Shown here: piece by piece, positions 56,839-64,000 of the stretch | Position numbering within the stretch: the first letter of the stretch is position 1 | Layout: every line of letters begins with the position of its first letter | DNA from: Candidatus Methylophosphatis roskildensis | GTDB taxonomy: Bacteria; Pseudomonadota; Gammaproteobacteria; Burkholderiales; Rhodocyclaceae | Direction: 5' to 3' | Length of the DNA: 64,000 nt | Assembly: GCA_016708905.1 (NCBI GenBank) | Contig: JADJEV010000005.1 | Location: 682,001 to 746,000 of the forward strand | Made by a program: the position numbers and the translations under genes | Notes under the pieces: generated by a model | Database searches by the model: none | Told to the model about the DNA's origin: nothing | What the model saw: only the letters and a program-made list of their open reading frames with translations

Positions 56839-58200
56839 TCATGAACCCACCTCCATGGAGAGCGCGGCGACAGACATGTCCATGTCGTGGCTGGCAACGG
56901 GTTCCGGTTCGTGACCGGCATAGGGCGCCGGCCAGCCGAGCAGCTCACTCGCCTCCTCACAGCGCCGGCGCAGTTGGCGGCCATCGCGTCCGCCCAGATG
57001 AACGATGCCGTAGCGGTAGCTGCCGAGCCATTTGAAGTCGCGGGCCACCGAGCCCCGCGACTTGGGAAACGCGAACAGCAGCCCATCCGAAAACCGCTGT
57101 GCGAAGTCCCGCTGCTGCGCCGGCCTGGGCATTGCCGGCCTGTGATCCGGTGCGAACACCCGATAGACGAAACTCGCGGCGGCCCCGGCGGTCGGCTTGC
57201 TGCGCGGGAGCAAGCCAGGGTCGCGCCCATAGGCGAGCTCGAGCGCCACGCGATGCAGATCCAGCCCGGCCACCCGCAGGTAGAGGTCGGAGAACTGGGC
57301 GGCCATGCGAGGGTTGAATTCGATGACCGTGAGCTTGCCCGAAGCCGGGTCGTAAAAGAACTCCATGTTGAACAGGCCGTGCGCGAACCCGACCGCGGCA
57401 AGAAAGCGGCGCGCAACGTCGAGTGCCTGTTGCCGCGCCTCGGCTGCAATCCGGCATGGATAGTCGAAGCGCATGAACGCCCGGGTGCCCGGATACATCA
57501 CCGATTCGACGATCCCGACCTCCTGCAGCCGGTCCTCGAAAACATAGCCATCGAGGTTGTATTGCCGCCCGTGCACCGGCTGCTCGATCAGCATGCGATG
57601 CGCCGTGCCGGCTTCGGGCAGCGCTGCGCGCGCGACGCGCTCGAACGGCTCGACCAGATGGCGGATCACCCACAGCTCCCAGGCGCCGAAGCGGGTCAGG
57701 GCCTGCAGTTCCTCGCGGCTACCGACCGAGCGCGCCAGCACCGAGAATGCCGCCTTCACCGGCTTGACGAACAATGGATACTCGAGCCCCGTCGGGGCCG
57801 GGTCGCCGTAGCGGGCAGCCAGTGGGGCGAATGGCAGGTTGGCGCGCGGACAGACTTCCTGCAGAACACGCCGCGCATGCAGCTTGTGCTGACAGGCCAG
57901 CACCGCACCGACCGGCGTTCCCGGCCAGCCCATGCGCTCGGCCAGCATGGCGGCGGCAAGCGCACCGAACTGCTCGTGATTGGAGGTCACGGCCCGCCAG
58001 CCGGCTCGCCCGGCCTTTCGCGCCAGGCGTTCGACAAAGCGCTCGAGATCGAAGAACGCGAGATGGGCGTTGCTCGGAAAGCTGAACAGGTCGAAGCCTT
58101 CGGAATCAACGGGAAACTCGCTCGCCCAGCGACCGAAGCCGGTCAGATCCCAATCGTAGTTGAACAGGACCAGTGTTGCGGGGCGTACGGCGCGGCTCAT
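56839..58200 (-). CDS. ATP-grasp ligase, substrate unknown
   Basis: The 453-aa product has an ATP-grasp fold like carboxylate-amine or amino acid ligases. Seen are an N-terminal Rossmann-like half (ATLVLFNYDWDLTGFGRWA), the ATP-binding lysine region YPLFVKPVKAAFSVLARSVG, RMLIEQPVHGRQYNLDGYVF and the metal-binding LTVIEFNPRMAAQFSDLYLR. The start overlaps the stop of the VTT gene by 4 bp, and egtD follows 64 bp later. The context suggests it joins an amino acid or other acid to hercynine, selenoneine or a related molecule. That substrate is a guess and no close named relative is recognised. Confidence 0.85.
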   Translation of the reverse strand: MSRAVRPATLVLFNYDWDLTGFGRWASEFPVDSEGFDLFSFPSNAHLAFFDLERFVERLARKAGRAGWRAVTSNHEQFGALAAAMLAERMGWPGTPVGAVLACQHKLHARRVLQEVCPRANLPFAPLAARYGDPAPTGLEYPLFVKPVKAAFSVLARSVGSREELQALTRFGAWELWVIRHLVEPFERVARAALPEAGTAHRMLIEQPVHGRQYNLDGYVFEDRLQEVGIVESVMYPGTRAFMRFDYPCRIAAEARQQALDVARRFLAAVGFAHGLFNMEFFYDPASGKLTVIEFNPRMAAQFSDLYLRVAGLDLHRVALELAYGRDPGLLPRSKPTAGAAASFVYRVFAPDHRPAMPRPAQQRDFAQRFSDGLLFAFPKSRGSVARDFKWLGSYRYGIVHLGGRDGRQLRRRCEEASELLGWPAPYAGHEPEPVASHDMDMSVAALSMEVGS

Positions 58201-58904
58201 GCGCCCGCGGTGCGCCGCACGCGCCATCTGTCGATCAGCTTCTTCGTCAGCAGCGGCAGCACACCGACGGCAATCAGCGCGGTCACCATGCCCGGGGAGA
58301 AGACCGATGCAAGCGAATCGATACGGACCAGTTCCCGGCCGGCATTGACGTACACCGCGGTGCTCGCCAGCATGCCGACGAAGCTCACCCAGACGAATGT
58401 CCGGGTCTTCATGGCGGTCACACCGAACAGCAGATTGACCAGCGCGAACGGAATGACGGGCAGCAGGCGCAGACCAAACAGGTAGTGCGCGCCCTCGCGC
58501 GCCAGCCCGGCGTCGATGTCGGCGAGCCGGCTTCGGTAGCGTCGCTCGACCGGGCCGCGCAGCAGATGACGCGAACCCAGCATCGTCAGCGTCGCCCCGA
58601 GCGTGCATGCGGTCAGGCAGAGCAGCGTACCGCCGATCAATCCGTGGCTCGCCCCGGCAAGCAGCATCAGTAGCGAGGCACCGGGCAACGCCAGCGCGGC
58701 GATCACGACATACAGACAGAAGAACGCGCAAGTCGCCTCGAGTGGGTGGGCGCGATGGAAATCGATGACGTTCGCCTGGTGTTGAAGCAGCCATGCCAGA
58801 TTCGAGCGGTCTGCGAACACATCGGCATGGGAGGCCGCGCTCACGACAGCGGCAAGCAGTAGCAACGCACCGATCGCCAGAGCCCATTTCTTCTTGTGAT
58901 TCAC
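58197..58904 (-). CDS. TVP38/TMEM64 (VTT domain) membrane protein
   Basis: The 235-aa product has about six membrane helices and a VTT/SNARE-associated domain: LPGASLLMLLAGASHGLIGG, TLGATLTMLGSRHLLRGPVE and LFGLRLLPVIPFALVNLLFG. Proteins of this group resemble DedA transporters and have been tied to selenite or lipid transport in some bacteria. It is first in the operon with the ATP-grasp and egtD genes (ATGA overlap). A role in selenium compound transport or lipid scrambling is possible and not shown by the sequence. Confidence 0.88.
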   Translation of the reverse strand: MNHKKKWALAIGALLLLAAVVSAASHADVFADRSNLAWLLQHQANVIDFHRAHPLEATCAFFCLYVVIAALALPGASLLMLLAGASHGLIGGTLLCLTACTLGATLTMLGSRHLLRGPVERRYRSRLADIDAGLAREGAHYLFGLRLLPVIPFALVNLLFGVTAMKTRTFVWVSFVGMLASTAVYVNAGRELVRIDSLASVFSPGMVTALIAVGVLPLLTKKLIDRWRVRRTAGA

Positions 58905-59153
58905 GGCGAAAGCGTGTCCTTTGCCAAGAGTTCAGACGAATCGTCGTCGCCAATCGAATGGCGCAGCGCCCGGCCGAGCAAAGTTCCCAAGCTGCGGCTG
59001 CCGGACACGACGCGTTCGAGCATTTCAGCATGACGCGGCTTCCAAGGCAAACGCGCGGGGAATCAGTCGACAGCGCCGCAGTGCGTCGCGACAGCAGTTG
59101 GAAGCGGACACCAATGCGCGCGACAATTGGAGCGTCAAGGAATCGAGACAAAC

Positions 59154-59957
59154 ATGAACGTACGCAGATTGCTCGCGGGACTTGCCCTCGTCTGCGTGGT
59201 GACGATGGGCGCAACGATGATGATCCAGGACAACCTGCTCTACTTCCCCGAGACAGCCACGCAGGCGAGCATGGTCACCGACCGGCTGGCGGCATGGCCG
59301 TCGCCACAGGCGTTTCGCGGCCTGGTGGCCGAGCCGCGGGGCAGCCCGCGCGGGACCGCGATCGTCTTCCACGGCAATGCCGGGCATGCCGGCCACCGCG
59401 AGTTCTATGCGCGAACGCTCACGCGTCTCGGGCTGCGCGTCATCCTCGCCGAGTACCCGGGTTACGGGCCGCGCGAGGGCGCACTCGGCGAGCACAGCCT
59501 GGTCGCGGATGCCCGGCAGACCATCGAGCTCGCCCATCGCCAATTCGGCGGACCGCTGCTGCTGATCGGCGAATCGCTCGGCGCGGGAGTCGCCGCCGCG
59601 GCAGTCGCCGGGCAGCGCGCGGCGGTCAGCGGCTTGCTGCTGATCACACCGTGGGACCGGCTGGCGAGCGTAGCCGCCCATCATTACCCGTTTCTGCCGG
59701 TGAAGCTTCTGCTGCGCGATCACTACGACAGCGTAGCCAACCTCGCCACGATCGACTGCCCGATCGTGGTTGCCGTCGCCGACGATGACAACATCGTGGC
59801 GGCCCGTTTCGGCCGCGCGCTGCATGAATCCCTCGCCGCCCCCAAGCTGCTGAAGACCGTACGCGGCGCGGGCCACAACGACTGGTTCGACCGAGTCGAC
59901 GAAGCCTGGTGGCAGGAGGTCATCGGCTTTCTGCTGAACGGGGCGAGGCGGAAATGA
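59154..59957 (+). CDS. Alpha/beta hydrolase (BEM46/YfhR-like), membrane-anchored
   Basis: The 267-aa product begins with a signal anchor (NVRRLLAGLALVCVVTMGAT) and has an alpha/beta hydrolase core. The oxyanion region is IVFHGNAGHAGHREFYARTL, the nucleophile elbow LLLIGESLGAGVAAAAVAG, the acid in IVVAVADDDNIV and the His in VRGAGHNDWFDRVDEAWWQE. The catalytic triad looks complete. The substrate is unknown. The ATG at 59154 was chosen because upstream residues are not family-like. It converges with the EamA gene. Confidence 0.88.
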   Translation: MNVRRLLAGLALVCVVTMGATMMIQDNLLYFPETATQASMVTDRLAAWPSPQAFRGLVAEPRGSPRGTAIVFHGNAGHAGHREFYARTLTRLGLRVILAEYPGYGPREGALGEHSLVADARQTIELAHRQFGGPLLLIGESLGAGVAAAAVAGQRAAVSGLLLITPWDRLASVAAHHYPFLPVKLLLRDHYDSVANLATIDCPIVVAVADDDNIVAARFGRALHESLAAPKLLKTVRGAGHNDWFDRVDEAWWQEVIGFLLNGARRK

Positions 59958-59975
59958 TTCGTCCTGCCACTGCCT

Positions 59976-60899
59976 TTATGCGTCGCCGGATCGCGCCGGC
60001 GGGTGCGGCGCCGAGGCGATAGCACCGATCACAGCCCCGAGGGTCACGCAGACCAGCCCGAACACGGTGATCGCGTCGATCGGCTCGCCCAGCAGCGGAA
60101 CGGCCGCCACCGCCGTGATGCCGGGCACCAGCGCCAGCACCAGCGCGGCCTTGACCGGGCCGATGGTCTGGGCAGCGTAGGTAAACAGCAAGCCGCCGCA
60201 GATCGCCACGACGATGCCGTGATAGCCGCCCTGCAGGATTATCTGCGCCGTCGGCGCCGTCGACATCGAAGTCGGCAGCCAGAGGAAATACACGGGCAGA
60301 TAGAGCAACGCCGACACGGTGGCCAGTCCGGCCATGGCGTCGAGCGGTCGCAAACGCCACATGCGCAGCAGTACCCCGAACACGCCCCAGCACAGCGCGC
60401 CGCCGAGAAACAGGATGTCGCCCTGCCACTGGCGCGATGCCGTGGCGGTGGGCACGGTCAGGCTGTGAATCGCCATCAGCGCAATGCCGAGCCCGGTCAG
60501 CGAAAAGGCGATCAATACCCCGCGATTGGGCCGGAAGCCGAGCAATACCCAGGCAACGAGCGCGGTGGTAAATGGAATGCCGCCATTGACCAGGATGCCG
60601 GCGTGGGCGGCCGGAGCGAGCGTAAACCCGCAGTAGACCATCAGCGAGTAGCCGATCCCGCCGAACATCGACAACAACACCAGTTGCTGCCACGGGATGG
60701 CTGTCGGCCGGCGCAAGAATACAGCGAACAGGATCAGCGCCGAGACGCCGAAGCGTAGCGCGCCGAGATCGAATCCGGTCAGCTCGCTGCGTCCGCCGAG
60801 ACGCGAAACGATGTTGAAGCCCGACCAGATGACGGCAATCGTCGCGGCGGCAGCGAACCCGAGTAGTGTCTGTCTGCGCGCTGCGGCGCGATCCGCCAT
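59976..60899 (-). CDS. EamA/DMT family transporter
   Basis: The 307-aa integral membrane protein has ten predicted helices and two EamA repeats: LLGFAAAATIAVIWSGFNIV at the start, GGIGYSLMVYCGFTLAPAAH in the first half and LFTYAAQTIGPVKAALVLAL in the second. Such proteins usually export amino acids or metabolites. The start at 60899 (MADRAAARRQ) fits the family; the open frame upstream of it has no helices. It is divergent from the CorA-like gene. Confidence 0.92.
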   Translation of the reverse strand: MADRAAARRQTLLGFAAAATIAVIWSGFNIVSRLGGRSELTGFDLGALRFGVSALILFAVFLRRPTAIPWQQLVLLSMFGGIGYSLMVYCGFTLAPAAHAGILVNGGIPFTTALVAWVLLGFRPNRGVLIAFSLTGLGIALMAIHSLTVPTATASRQWQGDILFLGGALCWGVFGVLLRMWRLRPLDAMAGLATVSALLYLPVYFLWLPTSMSTAPTAQIILQGGYHGIVVAICGGLLFTYAAQTIGPVKAALVLALVPGITAVAAVPLLGEPIDAITVFGLVCVTLGAVIGAIASAPHPPARSGDA

Positions 60900-61113
60900 T
60901 TCTGCCGACTGTTCCGAATCTTCCAAAGTGCCAAGCCCCGGCAATAACGGGCGCTGCGCCACGATCACCCGATTGTAAGAGATGATCGGCTGCTGCCGGT
61001 ACGATCGGCATCGACGACGAATCCTGCCGACGACGCCTCGAAGGATTCGCTTGGAACTCAAGATATCCGGATAAACTGCCAACCAGCCCGACCCAGCCCG
61101 GATTGCATGCCCG

Positions 61114-62829
61114 ATGCCCGAACCAGCCAAGCCGCTCGTCGCGCGACACTTCCGCCAGATTCTGGTCTGGCCGCTTCAGTTGATGCCCCTGCGCGCCGGC
61201 GACCAGGTGCAGCGCCACTTCGATGCACTGGAGCAAATCGGCGCCGACAACCCCTGGCGCGAAGTGCTGGACGAATTCACCGGCGACCCGACCCAGTTCC
61301 AGGAACGGCACTACCGCGAGTTCGTCACCTTTCTGCCCTACGTGCAGCGATTCCTGTACGGCCAAGGCCGCTCGAGCAGCACCCTGCGCGGCTACGGCGA
61401 ATCGCCGATCCGCGTCTATCGACGCTGCGATGTCGCGTTCGTTCGCCTAACCTGCATGGACGGCACCATCGTCGATTTGTCCGTCAAGCACATCGACCTG
61501 TACTTCTTCTACGACGTAGACGTGGTGATCCTGGCGATGGAACTCCAGGCGGACGATCTGCCGCTGGCCCGTGTGCAGGAAATCATGTACCGCTTCGGCC
61601 GCACCTTCCCTGCGCAATGGGATGACGACAGCCGCGCCAGCCACTGTCTGAACCGTGTCGAATGGATCGGCGAGGCGAACCAGGTGCTGGCAGTGTCCGA
61701 TTTCAATGATCGCGCAAAATTCCTCGCCCATGTTTGCGAGCATCGCGCATCGACGGTCGGCGCGCACTGGGAATATCTGTTGCAGCCGATGGCGCAGCAC
61801 CATTCGGAGCAGCCGGGCCTGATCCGCTATCGACAACTCGAGTATCACCGGCTGCCGAAGATGACCTACCTCGCCTTCGACGATCCGTTTGCGCTTTCGC
61901 GCGATGACTTTATGCGCCTCGGGCTTGCCGCGCAGCCCGACGATGGCGAAGGACTGCACTACTCGGAGCAGACAATCGATGAGTTCGAACGTGAGCATTG
62001 CTACGACCGCTTCTGGTCGCCGCAGAAACGCGATGCGCGCGCGAGCACCCGCATCATCTGCACCGGGCATGCGTTCGTGATGATCGGCAGCCACGGCGTG
62101 CCGTTCTATTCGGACCCCGAGACCGGGCTGCTCGGCCAGTTCCGCCATCAGTATTTCCTGCTCGGGCTGGTCGCGCATTTTCACCGCGCCGCCCTGTTGA
62201 TGCTGTCGGATCGCCTGGTGGTGGCAGTCAGCCGGCTCAACATCCAGGAGCAGGATTCGATCCGCCATTTCAAGCGCAGCATCCGTCAGTCGATGGAAAT
62301 CTTTCTGCGATTCAACCACCGCTACTGGTTTCACGAAGTGTCCAAGCAGGCGGTGGCGAAAGACCTGTTTCGACTGTGGAGCCATCATCTGGGCAATGAT
62401 GCGTTGTTCAACGAACTGCGCGAAGAAATGCAGGACATGAGCCACTACCTCGACAGTGACGACGCGCGACGCCAGAGCGACACCGTGCTGCGGCTCACCG
62501 TGGTGACGATCTTCGGCCTGATCGGCACCATCGTCACCGGATTTCTCGGCATGAACCTGATCGCCGAGGCCGACCAGTCGCTGTCGCGCAAGCTGCTCTA
62601 TTTCGCGATGGTTTTTCTGCCGACTCTCGCACTGACGCTGTACACGGTGCAGAAGTCTCGCGCCCTGTCGGAATTTCTCGACGCGATGTCCGACGAGCGA
62701 TTGCCGCTGACAAAGAAGCTCGCGAGCTTGCTGCGAATATGGCGCAAGCCCGCGACCAGTGCGCCCGGATTGGTGGATATCCCCGTAAGGATGCGGCGCC
62801 GTCGAAACGCACCCGCAGATCGGCGCTAA
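61114..62829 (+). CDS. CorA-like metal ion transporter
   Basis: The 571-aa product is larger than classic CorA (about 320 aa). It has a long cytosolic N-terminal region (about residues 1-460) and two C-terminal helices (about 475-500 and 510-530) joined by the GMN signature in TGFLGMNLIAEADQS. A coiled-coil or stalk helix precedes them. The GMN motif makes it a member of the CorA superfamily, possibly for Mg, Co or Zn. The C-terminal tail is basic. The start ATG at 61114 is uncertain by a few codons. Confidence 0.85.
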   Translation: MPEPAKPLVARHFRQILVWPLQLMPLRAGDQVQRHFDALEQIGADNPWREVLDEFTGDPTQFQERHYREFVTFLPYVQRFLYGQGRSSSTLRGYGESPIRVYRRCDVAFVRLTCMDGTIVDLSVKHIDLYFFYDVDVVILAMELQADDLPLARVQEIMYRFGRTFPAQWDDDSRASHCLNRVEWIGEANQVLAVSDFNDRAKFLAHVCEHRASTVGAHWEYLLQPMAQHHSEQPGLIRYRQLEYHRLPKMTYLAFDDPFALSRDDFMRLGLAAQPDDGEGLHYSEQTIDEFEREHCYDRFWSPQKRDARASTRIICTGHAFVMIGSHGVPFYSDPETGLLGQFRHQYFLLGLVAHFHRAALLMLSDRLVVAVSRLNIQEQDSIRHFKRSIRQSMEIFLRFNHRYWFHEVSKQAVAKDLFRLWSHHLGNDALFNELREEMQDMSHYLDSDDARRQSDTVLRLTVVTIFGLIGTIVTGFLGMNLIAEADQSLSRKLLYFAMVFLPTLALTLYTVQKSRALSEFLDAMSDERLPLTKKLASLLRIWRKPATSAPGLVDIPVRMRRRRNAPADRR

Positions 62830-62849
62830 GCCGCCTTTCAACTGCGCCG

Positions 62850-64000
62850 CTATCGCTCGCGCAATACGCGCGCCGGATATCGCCTCTCCCACAAGCGCTT
62901 GCCGTCGGCGTTCCATGCCGACAGCGCGAGTTCGCGCGACTGCGGCGGGCCGCTGAAATCGAGGATGCAGAAGTTGCGATCGAGCACCAGGGTCTCGCTC
63001 ACGATGCCGATCGGGTTGGGCCGCGGATGGACGCGCGAGGTCAGCGGCGAGCAGGTCAGCTCCACCAGCGGGTAATGGCCCGGCCGCTCGCGCTCGGTCA
63101 GGTGCGAATAGTGGATGTCGCCCGACAGGAAAACCACTCCATCGACACGTTTTGCAGCCAGCCATTCGAGAAACGCCCGCCGTTCTTCCGGATGATTGTG
63201 CCAGCCCTCGCCGCCGCGCTTGGCCGCGGATGGCCGCTCCGAGAGCATGCGGCTGCCGTTGGCGATCAGCTTGAAGTTGGCGCGCGACTGCAGCAGTTCG
63301 CGCTTGAGCCATTCGAGTTGCGCCGTACCCAGCATGGTTTTCCGCGGGGTGTCGGGCGCCGAGTCGGCGTCGCGATGGAAGCGGTCGTCGAGCAGGAAGA
63401 TGTCGACGTCCTCGTACGACACTTTCGAGAAAATGCCTGGTACATCCGGCAGCCCGTAGCTGCCGTTGGCCCAGTAGCGGCGAAACAGCTCGAGGCTCTC
63501 CGACTTGAGGGCGAAGCCGTGGTCCGAATTGTCCGGACCGTAGTCGTGATCGTCCCAGATCGCATAGTGCTGCCCGGTCTGCAGCAGCCGTTGCAGGGGC
63601 GGGTAAGCGCGCGTGGCGAGCCAGCGCGCATTCATCCGGGTCGCGGCATCACCCTCGAAATCCGCGTCGCGATAGTAGATCGTGTCGCCGAGCCAGAGCA
63701 TCAGGTCGGGCTTTCGGGCGGCCATCGCATCGAAGATGCGGAATGCCCCGGCACTGCCCTCGTCCGGCGAATCGCCGAGGTAGGCGCATGAACCGGTCGC
63801 CAACGTGAAGTCGCGTGGCGCGCGGCCGTGGCCGCTTTGCGTGACGAAGCCGAAGCGCGGCTCCTGCGCTCGGCCATCCAGCCGAACCCGGTACTGGTAA
63901 CGCGTAGCCGGCGTCAGGCCTCCGAGCCTGATGTGCGCGGCACGGCTGGTCGCTGACGGCGCGCTGACCGGCGGACTGCTGGCGACGCGGCCGGGCTCGT
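62850..64000 (-). CDS. PhoD-type alkaline phosphatase, N terminus missing
   Basis: The gene runs off the right edge, so only the last 383 or so codons are in the window. Visible are the end of an N-terminal PhoD-like beta domain (LGGLTPATRYQYRVRLDG) and the metal-dependent phosphatase core: TLATGSCAYLG, LMLWLGDTIYYRDADFEG, YAIWDDHDYGPDNSDHGFAL and VVFLSGDIHYSHLTERERPG. These are the metal-binding Asp, Asn and His positions of PhoD. The protein is likely exported by Tat or Sec, but the signal peptide is outside the window. Confidence 0.92.
   Translation of the reverse strand, partial: EPGRVASSPPVSAPSATSRAAHIRLGGLTPATRYQYRVRLDGRAQEPRFGFVTQSGHGRAPRDFTLATGSCAYLGDSPDEGSAGAFRIFDAMAARKPDLMLWLGDTIYYRDADFEGDAATRMNARWLATRAYPPLQRLLQTGQHYAIWDDHDYGPDNSDHGFALKSESLELFRRYWANGSYGLPDVPGIFSKVSYEDVDIFLLDDRFHRDADSAPDTPRKTMLGTAQLEWLKRELLQSRANFKLIANGSRMLSERPSAAKRGGEGWHNHPEERRAFLEWLAAKRVDGVVFLSGDIHYSHLTERERPGHYPLVELTCSPLTSRVHPRPNPIGIVSETLVLDRNFCILDFSGPPQSRELALSAWNADGKRLWERRYPARVLRER

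Overview
The window is a high-GC, gene-dense chromosomal segment with no tRNA, rRNA, phage or insertion sequence that I could find. It looks like a betaproteobacterium, most likely from the Rhodocyclales/Azonexaceae side of the class. That placement is an inference from gene order and protein style (complete dcw cluster mraZ to ftsZ followed by lpxC, M23 peptidase and secA; cbb3 oxidase genes with a DUF3149 microprotein; apaG, argJ and trp genes), not from a phylogeny.

Layout. 1-2.8 kb: end of a YajQ-like gene, a 52-aa membrane peptide, ppnP, a DUF2788 protein, a universal stress protein, a DUF2237 protein and a small Cys-rich membrane protein. 2.6-12.7 kb: a microaerobic respiration block with ccoG, ccoH, DUF3149, ccoNOQP, ompW, ccoS and ccoI. 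Four near-perfect FNR/Anr boxes precede uspA, ccoN, ompW and ccoI, each about 30 bp upstream of a recognisable -10 hexamer, so this block reads as one oxygen-controlled regulon. 12.9-19.5 kb: a porin and the trp genes trpC, trpD, trpG and trpE, with a divergent fecR-domain/OmpA-lipoprotein pair sitting between trpG and trpE. 19.7-24.7 kb: gph, rpe, apaG, argJ, a 13-codon lysine-rich micro-ORF with its own terminator, and an unusual ABC half-transporter. 24.7-30.2 kb: secA, an M23 peptidase, a DciA/DUF721 protein, a 65-aa membrane protein and lpxC. 30.4-48 kb: ftsZ, ftsA, ftsQ, ddl, murB, murC, murG, ftsW, murD, mraY, murF, murE, ftsI, ftsL, rsmH and mraZ, all on the minus strand and mostly overlapping by 4 bp, with a MraZ operator upstream. 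48.5-51.1 kb: a PAS-like/GGDEF/hemerythrin protein and DNA polymerase IV.

The most interesting part is 51.2-58.9 kb. A pyridine-nucleotide-disulfide oxidoreductase fused to selenophosphate synthetase (SelD/SenC type), a TIGR04348-type glycosyltransferase (SenB type) and a divergent EgtB-like protein (SenA type) match the selenoneine pathway. Next to them lies a minus-strand operon of a VTT-domain membrane protein, an ATP-grasp ligase and an EgtD-type histidine methyltransferase. Together these could make hercynine, selenophosphate and selenosugar, join them to selenoneine, and possibly conjugate or handle the product further. The last part (59.1-64 kb) has an alpha/beta hydrolase, an EamA exporter, a large CorA-like protein and the 3' part of a PhoD-type phosphatase.

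Two repeat systems stand out. One is a dispersed intergenic palindromic element seen at five loci. The other is a GTGACGR heptamer array at the murB/murC and murG/ftsW junctions, which has been absorbed into the coding ends of these essential genes.
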